NCBI RefSeq assembly: GCF_012102705.1
Contig: NZ_JAAVTA010000002.1
Coordinates: forward strand, 186,001-250,000
Direction: 5' to 3'
Origin: Haematospirillum sp. H1815
GTDB lineage: Bacteria > Pseudomonadota > Alphaproteobacteria > Rhodospirillales > Rhodospirillaceae
DNA: 64,000 nucleotides
In this document: one piece after another, positions 38,072 to 46,080 of the stretch
Layout of the letters: every line of letters starts with the position of its first letter
Position numbering within the stretch: position 1 is the stretch's first letter
Program-made: the position numbers and the translations under genes
Notes under the pieces: model-generated
What the model was told of the DNA's origin: nothing
The model's input: the letters and a program-made list of their open reading frames with translations, nothing else
Databases searched by the model: none

Positions 38072-39139
38072 TCAGACGTCCGGCCCGGCAGGATCCCCGG
38101 TACCGGAAAACGCATCCAGAACAGCCTGCGGGGTCTGCCCCATATTCGGCCAGCCCTTCCCGGGACGACGGGTGTTGTAGTCCTTCAACCATGCCGCAAA
38201 GGCGATCTGCACCGCTTCCAGCGTCCCGAAAGGCCGCTCCCGGATCCGGGGCAGGAAGAACTCCTCACGCACAGTGTCGCGAAACCGCTCGACAAAACTG
38301 CCACGCCGGGACGGCAGGGACTCAACCGTCTGATGCCCGATCCCCACCAGATCCAGGTACGTCTGGTACAGGTGCCCGGCCCCGCCGACAAATTCCCGCC
38401 CGGTATCGGTTCGCACGACCCGGACAGGCCAGCCATAACGGCGGAAGAACGGCAGCGCCGTATTGTGCAGGACCGCTGTCGCCGCTTCCGGACGGCGGCT
38501 GTCATGCAGGAATCCGAAGGCATAGGACGAAAAGGTGTCCACCACGGCATGCAGGTACACCTTGCTTCCGCGTCCGGGACAAAAGACAAAGAAGCTATCC
38601 GCGTCCAGAACCTCACCCGGGGCCTGTGAGACCGGCGACAACTCGCGGAAGCACGGGTTCATGCGTTCCACAAATGCGGTCTGTTCCGCACTCAGGACCA
38701 GCGTACCCGCAGCCCATTGCTGTTCCAGGGCCAACCAGCGGTCCACCGCACCGCCCAAGCCATTGTCACCCAGAACACGCTGGACCAACGCGGCGGACAG
38801 GGCCATGCCCTCATCGGCCAAGGCTGCAGACAGGCGGACCTGCCCCCACGCCGGGTGCTCAAGGGCCAAGGCCAGAACACGTTCAACCACCGCCAACGGG
38901 ATCAAACGCCGCCCGCTACGACGGGACTCCCTCATCACCGCATGATCCTGGAGTCCATCAAAGCCACTCTGGCGGAATTGCTCGGCCAGGCGGGAGAAAC
39001 ACTCCCCCCCACCTGATTTCCGGCGGCGGATACCGGCCACATCAGCCAGCATACGCCCCAGATCGGCAACATCCATCACTCCGGCAGAAGACCCTGTTCC
39101 AGGTCCCGCACCGGAACTGTCAAACACTGTATTCATCAT
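38072..39139 (-). CDS. DDE-type integrase/transposase embedded in the virion operon
   Basis: A ~355-residue protein with an N-terminal helix-turn-helix region (residues ~40-130, including HPAWGQVRLSAALADEGM) and an rve integrase core. The core's acidic residues lie in VLDADSFFVF (D), VVRTDTGREF (D) and GSFVERFRDTV (E). The arrangement resembles IS481-like transposases. It sits between the small capsid-associated gene and tail tube A, in the same direction, with short gaps and no visible terminal inverted repeats. It may therefore be the element's own recombinase or a retained insertion. The exact start is uncertain, since ATG, a second ATG or GTG are possible. Confidence 0.8.
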   Translation of the reverse strand: MMNTVFDSSGAGPGTGSSAGVMDVADLGRMLADVAGIRRRKSGGGECFSRLAEQFRQSGFDGLQDHAVMRESRRSGRRLIPLAVVERVLALALEHPAWGQVRLSAALADEGMALSAALVQRVLGDNGLGGAVDRWLALEQQWAAGTLVLSAEQTAFVERMNPCFRELSPVSQAPGEVLDADSFFVFCPGRGSKVYLHAVVDTFSSYAFGFLHDSRRPEAATAVLHNTALPFFRRYGWPVRVVRTDTGREFVGGAGHLYQTYLDLVGIGHQTVESLPSRRGSFVERFRDTVREEFFLPRIRERPFGTLEAVQIAFAAWLKDYNTRRPGKGWPNMGQTPQAVLDAFSGTGDPAGPDV

Positions 39140-39183
39140 CTCTCTCACTGCGTAATAGGGGAGACATCACCGTGAACCGGCGG

Positions 39184-39420
39184 TCAGGACAAGGCCGTGA
39201 CAGTCACCCCTGAACTGCCCGCATCCTGGACCCGGTACAGGGTCACAGTGCGGGTGTTTTCATCATCCAGGTTAACCACCATCAGGTCCCCCTTGCGCAG
39301 CATGTCCGCCACGCTGTTGAAATACCCGGTCGCCAGGGTGGTATCTTTCGTCCGGTAATGCCACTGGGTAAAGCCATTGGCATACGAGAGAACAGACAGG
39401 TTGCAACGTTCAAAAGCCAT
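39184..39420 (-). CDS. Small capsid-associated phage protein, decoration candidate
   Basis: A 78-residue protein beginning MAFERCNLSVLSYANGFTQW and containing LATGYFNSVADMLRKGDLM, with a beta-rich C-terminus. It lies directly after the capsid gene and has an AAAGGAA site. Similar small proteins often follow capsid genes in podoviruses; a head-decoration role is inferred from position only. Confidence 0.6.
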   Translation of the reverse strand: MAFERCNLSVLSYANGFTQWHYRTKDTTLATGYFNSVADMLRKGDLMVVNLDDENTRTVTLYRVQDAGSSGVTVTALS

Positions 39421-39466
39421 GGCGGCATTCCTTTGTCCTGCAATGGTGCAATCGTGGCGGCAATCC

Positions 39467-40288
39467 TCATGTTTCCAGGCATGGCATGGAAACAATGCCC
39501 CGGGTATCAATCAAGGCTGCCCCCTGACTCATCATGTTGTTGACAAAATGGGCAGCCCGGTCGCCGTGCCAGGAAATATCCGTCACCACATCAGAGCCAA
39601 CAGCATGCCCGACCGCCGTACGGTGATACCAGAAACAGCTGCGCACTTTCCCTTCAGACAAGGGCAGACCGGTATGAGGCATCCACAAACTGCCCAGCCA
39701 CCGCTTGGCCTGTGTACCCTGCCACGGCAACGCGTCGGGCCCTATATAATCCGAACGCGCAAATTCAGAAATCTTCAGAAGTTCAGACCATTGCTTCCAG
39801 CCGACAATCACAAACCGCTCGCCGTCATCGGGTACATCGGCATTGCCCAGTTGCTCGAAGGCGGCCAGGGCCTTTTCCCGCGTCATCCCGGTTGTACCGT
39901 CCAGCGCCGACACGGTTGCCTTGGCCATCTCGGCCAGAATCAACTCGTCGGTCTTGCGCCCCAGGGCACCGGCCCCCGCCTTTACCAGAACGGCCCGCTC
40001 GTCCAGGCTGGTCTTCAGCTCGTCCAGGCGGTCCACCCAATCCCCGGCATAATAATCCTGAAGGATACATTCCACCGGGGTATGGTCCATGTTCATGACC
40101 GGAACCATGCCATGGCGCGCCTTGGTCGAGGCCGTGCCCTTGCCAACCTTCTGGAAAACGGTCGAACTCCCCCTTATTCCTCCCTTGCTGCGCACCGTCG
40201 GGCGCAGGCGGGACCCGTACTGCTGATAGGCCAGATGCACATCGGCCTGAAAATGCTTGATAAAAGACTTGTCGACAGAGACTGACAT
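39467..40288 (-). CDS. Phage major capsid protein
   Basis: A 273-residue protein placed where the capsid gene belongs, between scaffold and tail genes. It begins MSVSVDKSFIKHFQADVHLA and has an excellent AAGGAG ribosome site, fitting high expression. An internal region reads RAVLVKAGAGALGRKTDEL, and the later GDRAAHFVNNMMSQGA resembles capsid C-terminal segments. No maturation protease is encoded nearby. The call rests on gene order and overall character. Confidence 0.72.
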   Translation of the reverse strand: MSVSVDKSFIKHFQADVHLAYQQYGSRLRPTVRSKGGIRGSSTVFQKVGKGTASTKARHGMVPVMNMDHTPVECILQDYYAGDWVDRLDELKTSLDERAVLVKAGAGALGRKTDELILAEMAKATVSALDGTTGMTREKALAAFEQLGNADVPDDGERFVIVGWKQWSELLKISEFARSDYIGPDALPWQGTQAKRWLGSLWMPHTGLPLSEGKVRSCFWYHRTAVGHAVGSDVVTDISWHGDRAAHFVNNMMSQGAALIDTRGIVSMPCLET

Positions 40289-40501
40289 AAAAGCTCCTTA
40301 TGGTTGAAAAACGACAACGGGGAGCAGGACACGACCCGGCGGAAAAACAAACACCCGAAAACCGTCATTTGTGTTGCACCGCCGCCCGGGGCTCGTATCC
40401 TTGGGACGGTGTGGCCATTGGTTCGTCCACATCTGCCCGGCAACGGTCCCGGATTGTGCCGCGCAGACCCCAGTCAACCCCGTGGCAGACGAGGCAACGA
40501 C

Positions 40502-41200
40502 GTGTCTACAGAAGCAGCCACAGAAGCAGCCGCAGAAATCCCGGCCGATGCACCGGTTGTTGTCGAGCACCGCCTTGAAGGCCGGGCCGGCGAAATGTTC
40601 ACCCAGTGCGAAACCGCCCTGCAGGCCTTTGTCAAACTGCGTGAACTGTCCGAAGACATGCGGATTCTGTCACTGAATGCCGAACTGGCCGCCGGCCGGG
40701 CCGGAACCGCCGGCGTGGCCGTACGAGCCCTGACCCAGTACACCCGCCAGCTGGTCAGCCAGCTGAACCGGGTTCAGGAAGACATGAACACCCTGCAGGC
40801 CCGGGCCGAAGAACTGGTTGCGTCCAACAACGGCAAGGCTGAAGGAGGCGGGGAAGAGGGTGAGGAAAACGCCAGCTCAATGCCCGCGTACGAGCTGTCG
40901 GACCGGGAAAAGGAAGATCAGGAACAAAGCGTGATCTCCACTATCAGCGACCATGCCAAGCAGATTTCTGTCCATGCCCAGACCATCCGGCGTATCGCCG
41001 AGCAATCCAACGGCATTGCCACCAACATTGCTATCGAGGCCGCTGGTGCCGGACGCTACGAGCCAGAATTCCGGACCGTTGCAAACACCATGAAACGCTA
41101 TATCGCCGATTTGCGGGCGATGGTGGACGACTCCGAACGGGCGGTCAAACAGGTCCTGGAATCCGGGGAACGCCTCAACAACGCCCGCAAGGCGAACTGA
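40502..41200 (+). CDS. Cytoplasmic chemotaxis-receptor-tip-like protein inside the cassette
   Basis: A 232-residue helical protein with no membrane span. Two segments resemble the signalling tip of methyl-accepting chemotaxis proteins: DMRILSLNAELAAGRAG, and RIAEQSNGIATNIAIEAAGA. Between them is an acidic linker (GGGEEGEENAS). It is the only plus-strand gene in the phage region. It has a GAGG ribosome site before its GTG, and a weak possible promoter (TTGCAC 40374, TATCCT 40396). This may be a cargo gene interfering with, or joining, host chemotaxis arrays; that is inference. The 213-base gap before it holds nothing else clear. Confidence 0.65.
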   Translation: MSTEAATEAAAEIPADAPVVVEHRLEGRAGEMFTQCETALQAFVKLRELSEDMRILSLNAELAAGRAGTAGVAVRALTQYTRQLVSQLNRVQEDMNTLQARAEELVASNNGKAEGGGEEGEENASSMPAYELSDREKEDQEQSVISTISDHAKQISVHAQTIRRIAEQSNGIATNIAIEAAGAGRYEPEFRTVANTMKRYIADLRAMVDDSERAVKQVLESGERLNNARKAN

Positions 41201-41212
41201 ACGACCGCCTCC

Positions 41213-41950
41213 CTAACCGGGATACAGGCGCCGGAACCCCTCGCTCACACGGCGGACCAGCGCCGGGTCGCGGTCGCGCCAATAGCGGGGATCACGCATC
41301 AGACTCCGGATATCGTCTTCCGATGCCGCCACACCCGCCCCGCCGGACCGGCCCAGACCCGGTTCCGGAGAGGTCATCATCCGGTGCAGGGCAATCACCC
41401 CTTCTGCCGTTCGTGACAGGGTCTCCAGAACATCCGCCGACAGATTCGCCCGCCCCCAGGCCATAACCTGACGCTGAATCTCGTGCCAACGGTCCTCCCC
41501 CCCGAAATGCTGGACCAAGCGCGTCTTCTGGCACTCCGCCTCAAAGGATTCAGCCATCTGCTCCAGAACCGGGATCACCTTCTCAAGCGCCAGGTCATAG
41601 ACCAGCTGCGCCTGCTCGCCGGTAAAGCCACACCGGTGCAAACGGGCGTTCACATCAGGATCCGGCTCCAGCAACGGGTGATGGCAGGTAATGCAATAAT
41701 CCTCCGGCTTATCCGGCACCCCGCGCAAACGGTCAAGGGCCCGGCGCCCGTCAAACCCGGATTCAGGCCCCAAATCCCTTTTGCCGGTCCGCAGGCGGGC
41801 CTCCAGGTCCCGGCACACCTGCACCAGGGCTTCAATTTCGGCATCCGCCGCACCACTGCGGGAAACAGCCGGACGTTCCGCCGCCAAAGCCGGAGGGACA
41901 CCACCCCCGACAGAAACAGCGGTACTGGGTGTATCAGATGAATGGATCAT
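41213..41950 (-). CDS. Putative capsid scaffolding protein
   Basis: A 245-residue acidic, largely helical protein located between the portal and capsid genes, the place of the scaffold (gp9) in T7-like phages. A CxxC pair occurs in YCITCHHPLL, unusual for scaffolds. The C-terminus is basic and helical (VRRVSEGFRRLYPG), like the capsid-binding end of scaffolds. It overlaps the preceding gene by four bases. The assignment is by position and composition. Confidence 0.6.
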   Translation of the reverse strand: MIHSSDTPSTAVSVGGGVPPALAAERPAVSRSGAADAEIEALVQVCRDLEARLRTGKRDLGPESGFDGRRALDRLRGVPDKPEDYCITCHHPLLEPDPDVNARLHRCGFTGEQAQLVYDLALEKVIPVLEQMAESFEAECQKTRLVQHFGGEDRWHEIQRQVMAWGRANLSADVLETLSRTAEGVIALHRMMTSPEPGLGRSGGAGVAASEDDIRSLMRDPRYWRDRDPALVRRVSEGFRRLYPG

Positions 41951-42261
41951 TCCGTCCTCTCGTTACTGCATGTCTTCCGGTACAACGGAACCACTCCGCC
42001 GCCGCGATCAATCAAGGCCAGCAACCAGGCAACCAGGGCCCTTTGTCCTTCCAGGTGACGCAGCGCTGCATCCGGCAACGCCGGCCCGGCTGTCCGGTGC
42101 AGGGTCATCCCGACCAAGGCCTCCAGCACACACTGCCCGTCCACACCGGCAAAACACCGCGCCGCCGCCGTGGCCAGCCCGGTTGCCTGCTCCGGGTCGG
42201 GGACAACACCGTGCCCCGGCCCCGGAAACAGCCAGGCATCGCGCCCGGTGTCTTGCGTCAT
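41947..42261 (-). CDS. Bbp19-like small phage protein
   Basis: A 104-residue protein with ARCFAGVDGQCVLEALVGMT and LEGQRALVAWLLALI, the pattern of the Bbp19 family found beside portal genes in podoviruses. Its function is unknown. It overlaps portal and scaffold genes by four bases on each side, so the three are translated as a unit. Confidence 0.65.
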   Translation of the reverse strand: MTQDTGRDAWLFPGPGHGVVPDPEQATGLATAAARCFAGVDGQCVLEALVGMTLHRTAGPALPDAALRHLEGQRALVAWLLALIDRGGGVVPLYRKTCSNERTE

Positions 42262-43829
42262 GTGCCGTCTCCTTCACCTGCATCCGTCGAACCGGAACCC
42301 CCATCCGAAACCGGCTGTACCGGCACCGGAAGCGGTGAGGCCAGCAGATCCGCCGGCACCCCCAGCGCCCGGCCCAGCCAACGTGCGGCTGCGGCCGGAT
42401 CAACCACCGCCATGCCTTCCGGCCCCAGACGCCGCAGGCTGTCCAGCCACATCAGCGCGTTGCGGGCATCATCCCGGGCCTGCTGACGGGCCACCGGGGC
42501 ACTGTAGCGCAGGTCCACCAGACGCCCGTCCACCCGCAGATCCGGTATTTCCCCGCGCCGCCGCAGGATGGAGACCGCCCGCATGACCAGCGGCGTCAGC
42601 AGTTCAGTCTGCAAACGCCCATAGGTCGCGCCCAGGATACGGGCCATCTGGGTGGATCGCTCCAGAACCTCGGTCGCGGTCATCCGCGGGCTGTTGACCT
42701 GCCCCAGACGATCAGCCAGCAACGCATGGCGGATCCGCGCCCGCAGGTCATCCAGAACCAGCTGGCTGACATCAAACCGCCCCGGGGTGGCCAACGGCGT
42801 CAATCCACTGGATCCCGGTGCCTTGGGAATGATCGACCCCGGCAACAACGAAATATTCGCCGGGTTCAACACCCCGTCATCCTCGGCCATCCAGATCCCG
42901 GTCACTGCAATTGATGCATTGCGCAGCACCAGCTCCACCACCTTGTTGGCCGTCTTGATATCGGGCAGCGCCTTCATCACCGGCGACCGCCCGTATGCCT
43001 CCCCCGGTGCTTTCAGCCAGCGGAAACACACAAACGGTGACGCCGGAAACATTCCGTCACGCAGCACAACAGTCTGCTCCCTGGACCAATGCAAACCCGA
43101 TGGCAGCAACAGCGCCGTATACCGGTACCCGTTCGGTACAGGCTCGGACGCTTCCAGAACCTCCACCAGCGGGTCGCCGCTGTCATCGCCCCCCGGGCGC
43201 ACATCCGGCACATCGGCATCCGGGAACCGGTGCCGCACATGGGACAACGGCATCGCGGCATGGCGATACACCACATCCAGTCGCCCCGAAGGCCCTTCGT
43301 CCAGGGTCAGCTCCGTCATCGGGATTGCCGAAAAACGAAAGGCGCTGATCTCGCCCGGCGGGGCTTCCTCGAACAGCAAGGCCGCCGTACCAATTGTCAC
43401 CAGATCCAGGAAACACTGGTGCAGCTCCACCGCAAAGGTCGAGCGGTCGAAATGCAGACGCAGTGTCTCGGCCACATCTTCCAGCAGCGGTGCCAGAGAC
43501 GCCCGCCCCACCTCGTCCAGCCCGACGCCACCCTCCAGACCGAACCACCGGGTCCAGGGCGGCGTCAGCTCGGCCAGCAAGCTTGCGGCCAGCTGGTCCA
43601 CGGCATCGGGCGCCGTCCCGTCAAACAGACGGTCCGTGCGCTTTCCCCCGACCGGAGACCCGAACAGACCGGTCCGCTGGGGCAAGGCAAATTCATAACA
43701 TTCCTGCCAGTGCGCCTCCCACAGACGGCGACGCTCCAGCGCCCGCTGATAACGGGCCAGAAGACCTTCGGCACCACCGTGCCCAGGTTCCGGGTCCATC
43801 TTGAAACGAATCTCCAGGGAACGCCCCAT
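42258..43829 (-). CDS. Phage portal protein (T7 gp8-like head-tail connector)
   Basis: A 523-residue portal. The N-terminal ALERRRLWEAHWQECYEFALP, then DGTAPDAVDQLAASLLAELT, are characteristic of podoviral head-tail connectors. RWLKAPGEAYGRSPVMKALP and RMTATEVLERSTQMARILG follow in the usual order. It forms the dodecameric DNA channel at one capsid vertex. Its ATG lies 3 bases after the stop of the proline-rich gene. Confidence 0.88.
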   Translation of the reverse strand: MGRSLEIRFKMDPEPGHGGAEGLLARYQRALERRRLWEAHWQECYEFALPQRTGLFGSPVGGKRTDRLFDGTAPDAVDQLAASLLAELTPPWTRWFGLEGGVGLDEVGRASLAPLLEDVAETLRLHFDRSTFAVELHQCFLDLVTIGTAALLFEEAPPGEISAFRFSAIPMTELTLDEGPSGRLDVVYRHAAMPLSHVRHRFPDADVPDVRPGGDDSGDPLVEVLEASEPVPNGYRYTALLLPSGLHWSREQTVVLRDGMFPASPFVCFRWLKAPGEAYGRSPVMKALPDIKTANKVVELVLRNASIAVTGIWMAEDDGVLNPANISLLPGSIIPKAPGSSGLTPLATPGRFDVSQLVLDDLRARIRHALLADRLGQVNSPRMTATEVLERSTQMARILGATYGRLQTELLTPLVMRAVSILRRRGEIPDLRVDGRLVDLRYSAPVARQQARDDARNALMWLDSLRRLGPEGMAVVDPAAAARWLGRALGVPADLLASPLPVPVQPVSDGGSGSTDAGEGDGT

Positions 43830-43832
43830 GCC

Positions 43833-44249
43833 CTATTCCCCCAGCAGCGAACGACGGCCCGACAGCGCCAAACCACCATCCCCCCGGTCCCGCGATGTAC
43901 CGGACAGGGTTTCAGTCCAGTATCCGGACAACAGAGGCAAATACCGGGGCCGGACCGGGCGTGGACGCGCCGCCTCAACCGATTCCCGGGATGGCTTTGC
44001 CGGCGCGGATACGACAGGCGCGGATGGAACACTCCTCCCGCCTGCCGGCTCTGTCGGAGCAGAAACAGGAGGTAGTGGTGGTGGAGCGGAAACGACAGGA
44101 GCAATACGGATCTCGGGCATTGGCAAACCGCGCAGCCCGGATGAACCGGACATATGCGATGACAGCAAGGCCGACCCGGCATGAGACGGACCAAAACGGC
44201 GCATGGCCAGCATCATGGCTGCATTGGTGGACGGCGTAAAACTGGCCAT
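43833..44249 (-). CDS. Proline-rich protein of unknown function
   Basis: A 138-residue protein with an N-terminus MASFTPSTNAAMMLAMRRFG and a low-complexity middle of proline, alanine and serine, ending GGLALSGRRSLLGE. It is the first gene after the cassette's terminator-containing leader and precedes the portal gene. No family was recognised. It could be a virion-associated or regulatory protein. Confidence 0.55.
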   Translation of the reverse strand: MASFTPSTNAAMMLAMRRFGPSHAGSALLSSHMSGSSGLRGLPMPEIRIAPVVSAPPPLPPVSAPTEPAGGRSVPSAPVVSAPAKPSRESVEAARPRPVRPRYLPLLSGYWTETLSGTSRDRGDGGLALSGRRSLLGE

Positions 44250-44298
44250 CAAATCCCCCCTGTTCACACAATCCAGAAACACAACACGCCAACGCCAA

Positions 44299-44329
44299 AA
44301 ACCCGCCTGCCGGAACGACAGGCGGGTTT
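44299..44329 (-). terminator. Intrinsic terminator in the leader of the structural operon
   Basis: AAACCCGCCTG at 44299-44309 pairs perfectly with CAGGCGGGTTT at 44319-44329, with a 9-base loop. On the minus strand it runs into TTTTT. It lies between a promoter at 44382-44410 and the first structural gene, so transcription must read through it. Confidence 0.8.
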
Positions 44330-44381
44330 CCCCCGTCAGCAATCCGGTACGGTGGATACACCTCCGGCGTTGACAGGGATT

Positions 44382-44410
44382 GGTATACAGAAAAGCGCCC
44401 CAAAAGTCAA
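44382..44410 (-). promoter_or_regulatory. Sigma-70-type promoter of the structural operon
   Basis: On the minus strand TTGACT (44405-44410) and TATACC (44382-44387) are exactly 17 bases apart. Transcription would start near 44375 and meet the hairpin at 44299-44329 after about 45 bases. The layout recalls a late promoter under antitermination control. Confidence 0.65.
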
Positions 44411-44423
44411 GAATATTTTCCTA

Positions 44424-44819
44424 TTAAAGGTCTTTTTTCTCATTCAACAATGCACTGTACAGCTGCCAAGGGGTCAGAACCCAGGGCCAGCGACGCCCCA
44501 GAATGCGCTTCACCGCCTCCACGCAACTAAAGACACGCACCGGCGCCAAACGGTGCGGCGGCACACCGCGCCGCGTAACAACCGGCTTATAGCCCCCCGC
44601 TGCCATCACCTGCGCCACATCCAGGGCTGGACACACCGGATCAACAGGCATCACGATCACTTCGGTACAGTGCGCCATGGGATTGATCACAACCCAGCCC
44701 CCACGGCCGGCATCACAGACCGCGACCAGACAGTGCCGGAAACCCGGGCGCAACATTTTGAGAAAGGACACATCCGCCACACCGGAAAAGCCAACAACGG
44801 CATCAGGCTCTCCGGTCAT
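44424..44819 (-). CDS. Conserved-looking phage-cluster protein with Cys/His pattern
   Basis: A 131-residue protein reading VSFLKMLRPGFRHCLVAVCD, then WVVINPMAHCTEV, and near the end RVFSCVEAVKRILG and TPWQLYSALLN. The ordered Cys/His residues could suit metal binding or a papain-like fold, but no family was recognised. It begins with ATG overlapping the stop of the upstream gene. It lies between the repressor-proximal gene and the structural promoter, making it a candidate regulator or early protein. Confidence 0.6.
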   Translation of the reverse strand: MTGEPDAVVGFSGVADVSFLKMLRPGFRHCLVAVCDAGRGGWVVINPMAHCTEVIVMPVDPVCPALDVAQVMAAGGYKPVVTRRGVPPHRLAPVRVFSCVEAVKRILGRRWPWVLTPWQLYSALLNEKKDL

Positions 44820-45184
44820 CACCCGACAATCCCCTTGCGCCGCAATGGCTCTTCCAGAAGGGTCAGCCCCTCTTCCCACCACCGGGCGGCCTGCCGCTCT
44901 TCCTCCAGGCGGGCATCCGGCGGAGCCAAAGCACGCCCGTAACAGGCCAGAACCATGGCCTGACGGGCTCCCAGCACATTCTGTCGCCGTAACCCGGCCG
45001 CCACACGGTACACATCATCGGGATCACAGGGCCGCGCCGTATCACCGGCATCCGCCACAAAACGTGCCCCCTCGTCACGGGCCAGCTGGCACCGCCAGAA
45101 CCACAACCAAGCCTCCTCCGCACTCATGAACGGACAACTTTCTCGTATACTCAGAGGGCGCGGCGCCTTTCGCCTTGTTGCCAT
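44819..45184 (-). CDS. Uncharacterised protein at the head of the cassette
   Basis: A 121-residue basic-then-acidic protein. SAEEAWLWFWRCQLARDEGA is followed by RPCDPDDVYRVAAGL and EEERQAARWWEEGLTLLEEP. It is predicted to be soluble and helical. It is the first minus-strand gene divergent from the repressor-like gene, 117 bases away. A role as terminase small subunit or antiterminator is possible from position but not shown by motif. An ATG at codon 20 is an alternative start. Confidence 0.55.
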   Translation of the reverse strand: MATRRKAPRPLSIRESCPFMSAEEAWLWFWRCQLARDEGARFVADAGDTARPCDPDDVYRVAAGLRRQNVLGARQAMVLACYGRALAPPDARLEEERQAARWWEEGLTLLEEPLRRKGIVG

Positions 45185-45301
45185 CAGGTCGTCTCCACGT
45201 TAAGACACTATCAAGAAGCACCCCATGGTCTAGGAATATAATCCTTGCTCGTCAAGGGCGAGCTTACACAGTGTGTTCCCGATAACTGGAGAGCAGAACG
45301 C

Positions 45302-45937
45302 ATGCTTACCCATCACGCCCTGTGGACAGCCCTTGACCGCCTGGCCGAAGATCACGGACTGTCCCCATCGGCACTGGCAAAAAAAGCAGGCCTGGACCCG
45401 ACCACGTTCAACCCGTCCAAACGGTTTGGCCGCGACGGCAAACCCCGCTGGCCAACGACAGAAAGCCTGTCCAAGGTCTTGCAGGCCACCGATACACGCC
45501 CGGAACATTTCCTGCAGCAGGCTGCTGAAGCCATGGCGGAACCGCCCCCACCCCCTCAGCCCATCCTGCCCCTGGTCAGCCAGAATCAGGCCCGCAACGG
45601 GCTGGATGCGGCCGGAAACACCCCAAATGGCACCCAGGACGCCATCGCCTTTCCTGATCTCAGGGATCCGGACGCCTGGGCGCTGGAAATCCAAGGTGAT
45701 GCCTGCCTGCCGGTCTATCGCGACGGCGACCGGCTGATCCTGTCCCCCAACACAACCGCAAGGCGCGGTGATCGTGTTGCCATCTATACCAGAGACAAGA
45801 TTCTAGTCATTGGCGCGTTAACAAGAACAACAGCAACCCGCATGGTCATCCAGCCCTTCGGGGCCGGCAGCACGGACCAGGCCATAGACCAGACAGACAT
45901 CGCCTGGTCGGCACGAATCCTCTGGGCCAGCCAATAA
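45302..45937 (+). CDS. HTH / S24-like repressor with a degenerate protease dyad
   Basis: A 211-residue protein with an N-terminal helix-turn-helix domain (LSPSALAKKAGLDPTTFNPS, then RWPTTESLSKVL), a proline-rich linker and a C-terminal LexA/S24-like domain. The usual GDSM nucleophile motif is GDACLPVYRDGD here, so alanine replaces the serine. The position of the catalytic lysine reads VIGAL. Self-cleavage is therefore unlikely. A GGAGAG site precedes the ATG and TATAAT lies at 45237-45242. It diverges from the phage cassette and is the natural candidate to control it, though it may be a host regulator. Confidence 0.75.
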   Translation: MLTHHALWTALDRLAEDHGLSPSALAKKAGLDPTTFNPSKRFGRDGKPRWPTTESLSKVLQATDTRPEHFLQQAAEAMAEPPPPPQPILPLVSQNQARNGLDAAGNTPNGTQDAIAFPDLRDPDAWALEIQGDACLPVYRDGDRLILSPNTTARRGDRVAIYTRDKILVIGALTRTTATRMVIQPFGAGSTDQAIDQTDIAWSARILWASQ

Positions 45938-46080
45938 AGACATCCCCGAAAAATCGATACAAACACCACCCCTCACACGGTACGGTATATTTATTGGCAG
46001 GAATACAGCGCAACCTGTATGCTAACAGGCGAGGAAACAGGTTTGTCTCAAGACAAACCACAAGGAATACGAGCGCGCTT

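Larger units (their letters stand above)
30568..45184 (-). mobile_element. Podovirus-type virion gene cassette (domesticated prophage or GTA-like)
   Basis: About 14.6 kb of contiguous phage genes in T7-like order: portal, small phage protein, scaffold, capsid, tail tube A and B, fibre, large terminase, holin-like and endolysin. All lie on the minus strand except one opposite-strand gene at 40502. No tyrosine or serine integrase, polymerase, primase, helicase, phage RNA polymerase, small terminase or internal core protein was recognised. No flanking direct repeats could be found by eye. The structural frames are intact and tightly packed, with ATGA overlaps, so selection has kept them. Size and content resemble a gene transfer agent more than a full prophage. 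Confidence 0.8.

Noticed and set aside
37879..39213. Long plus-strand open frame opposite the DDE recombinase
   Set aside because: Antisense frame of high-GC coding DNA. The minus-strand frame has HTH and rve motifs, and this one has none.
44370..44389. Plus-strand TTGACA followed by TATACA
   Set aside because: The two hexamers are only 8 bases apart, too close for a promoter. The minus-strand promoter over the same bases has correct spacing.
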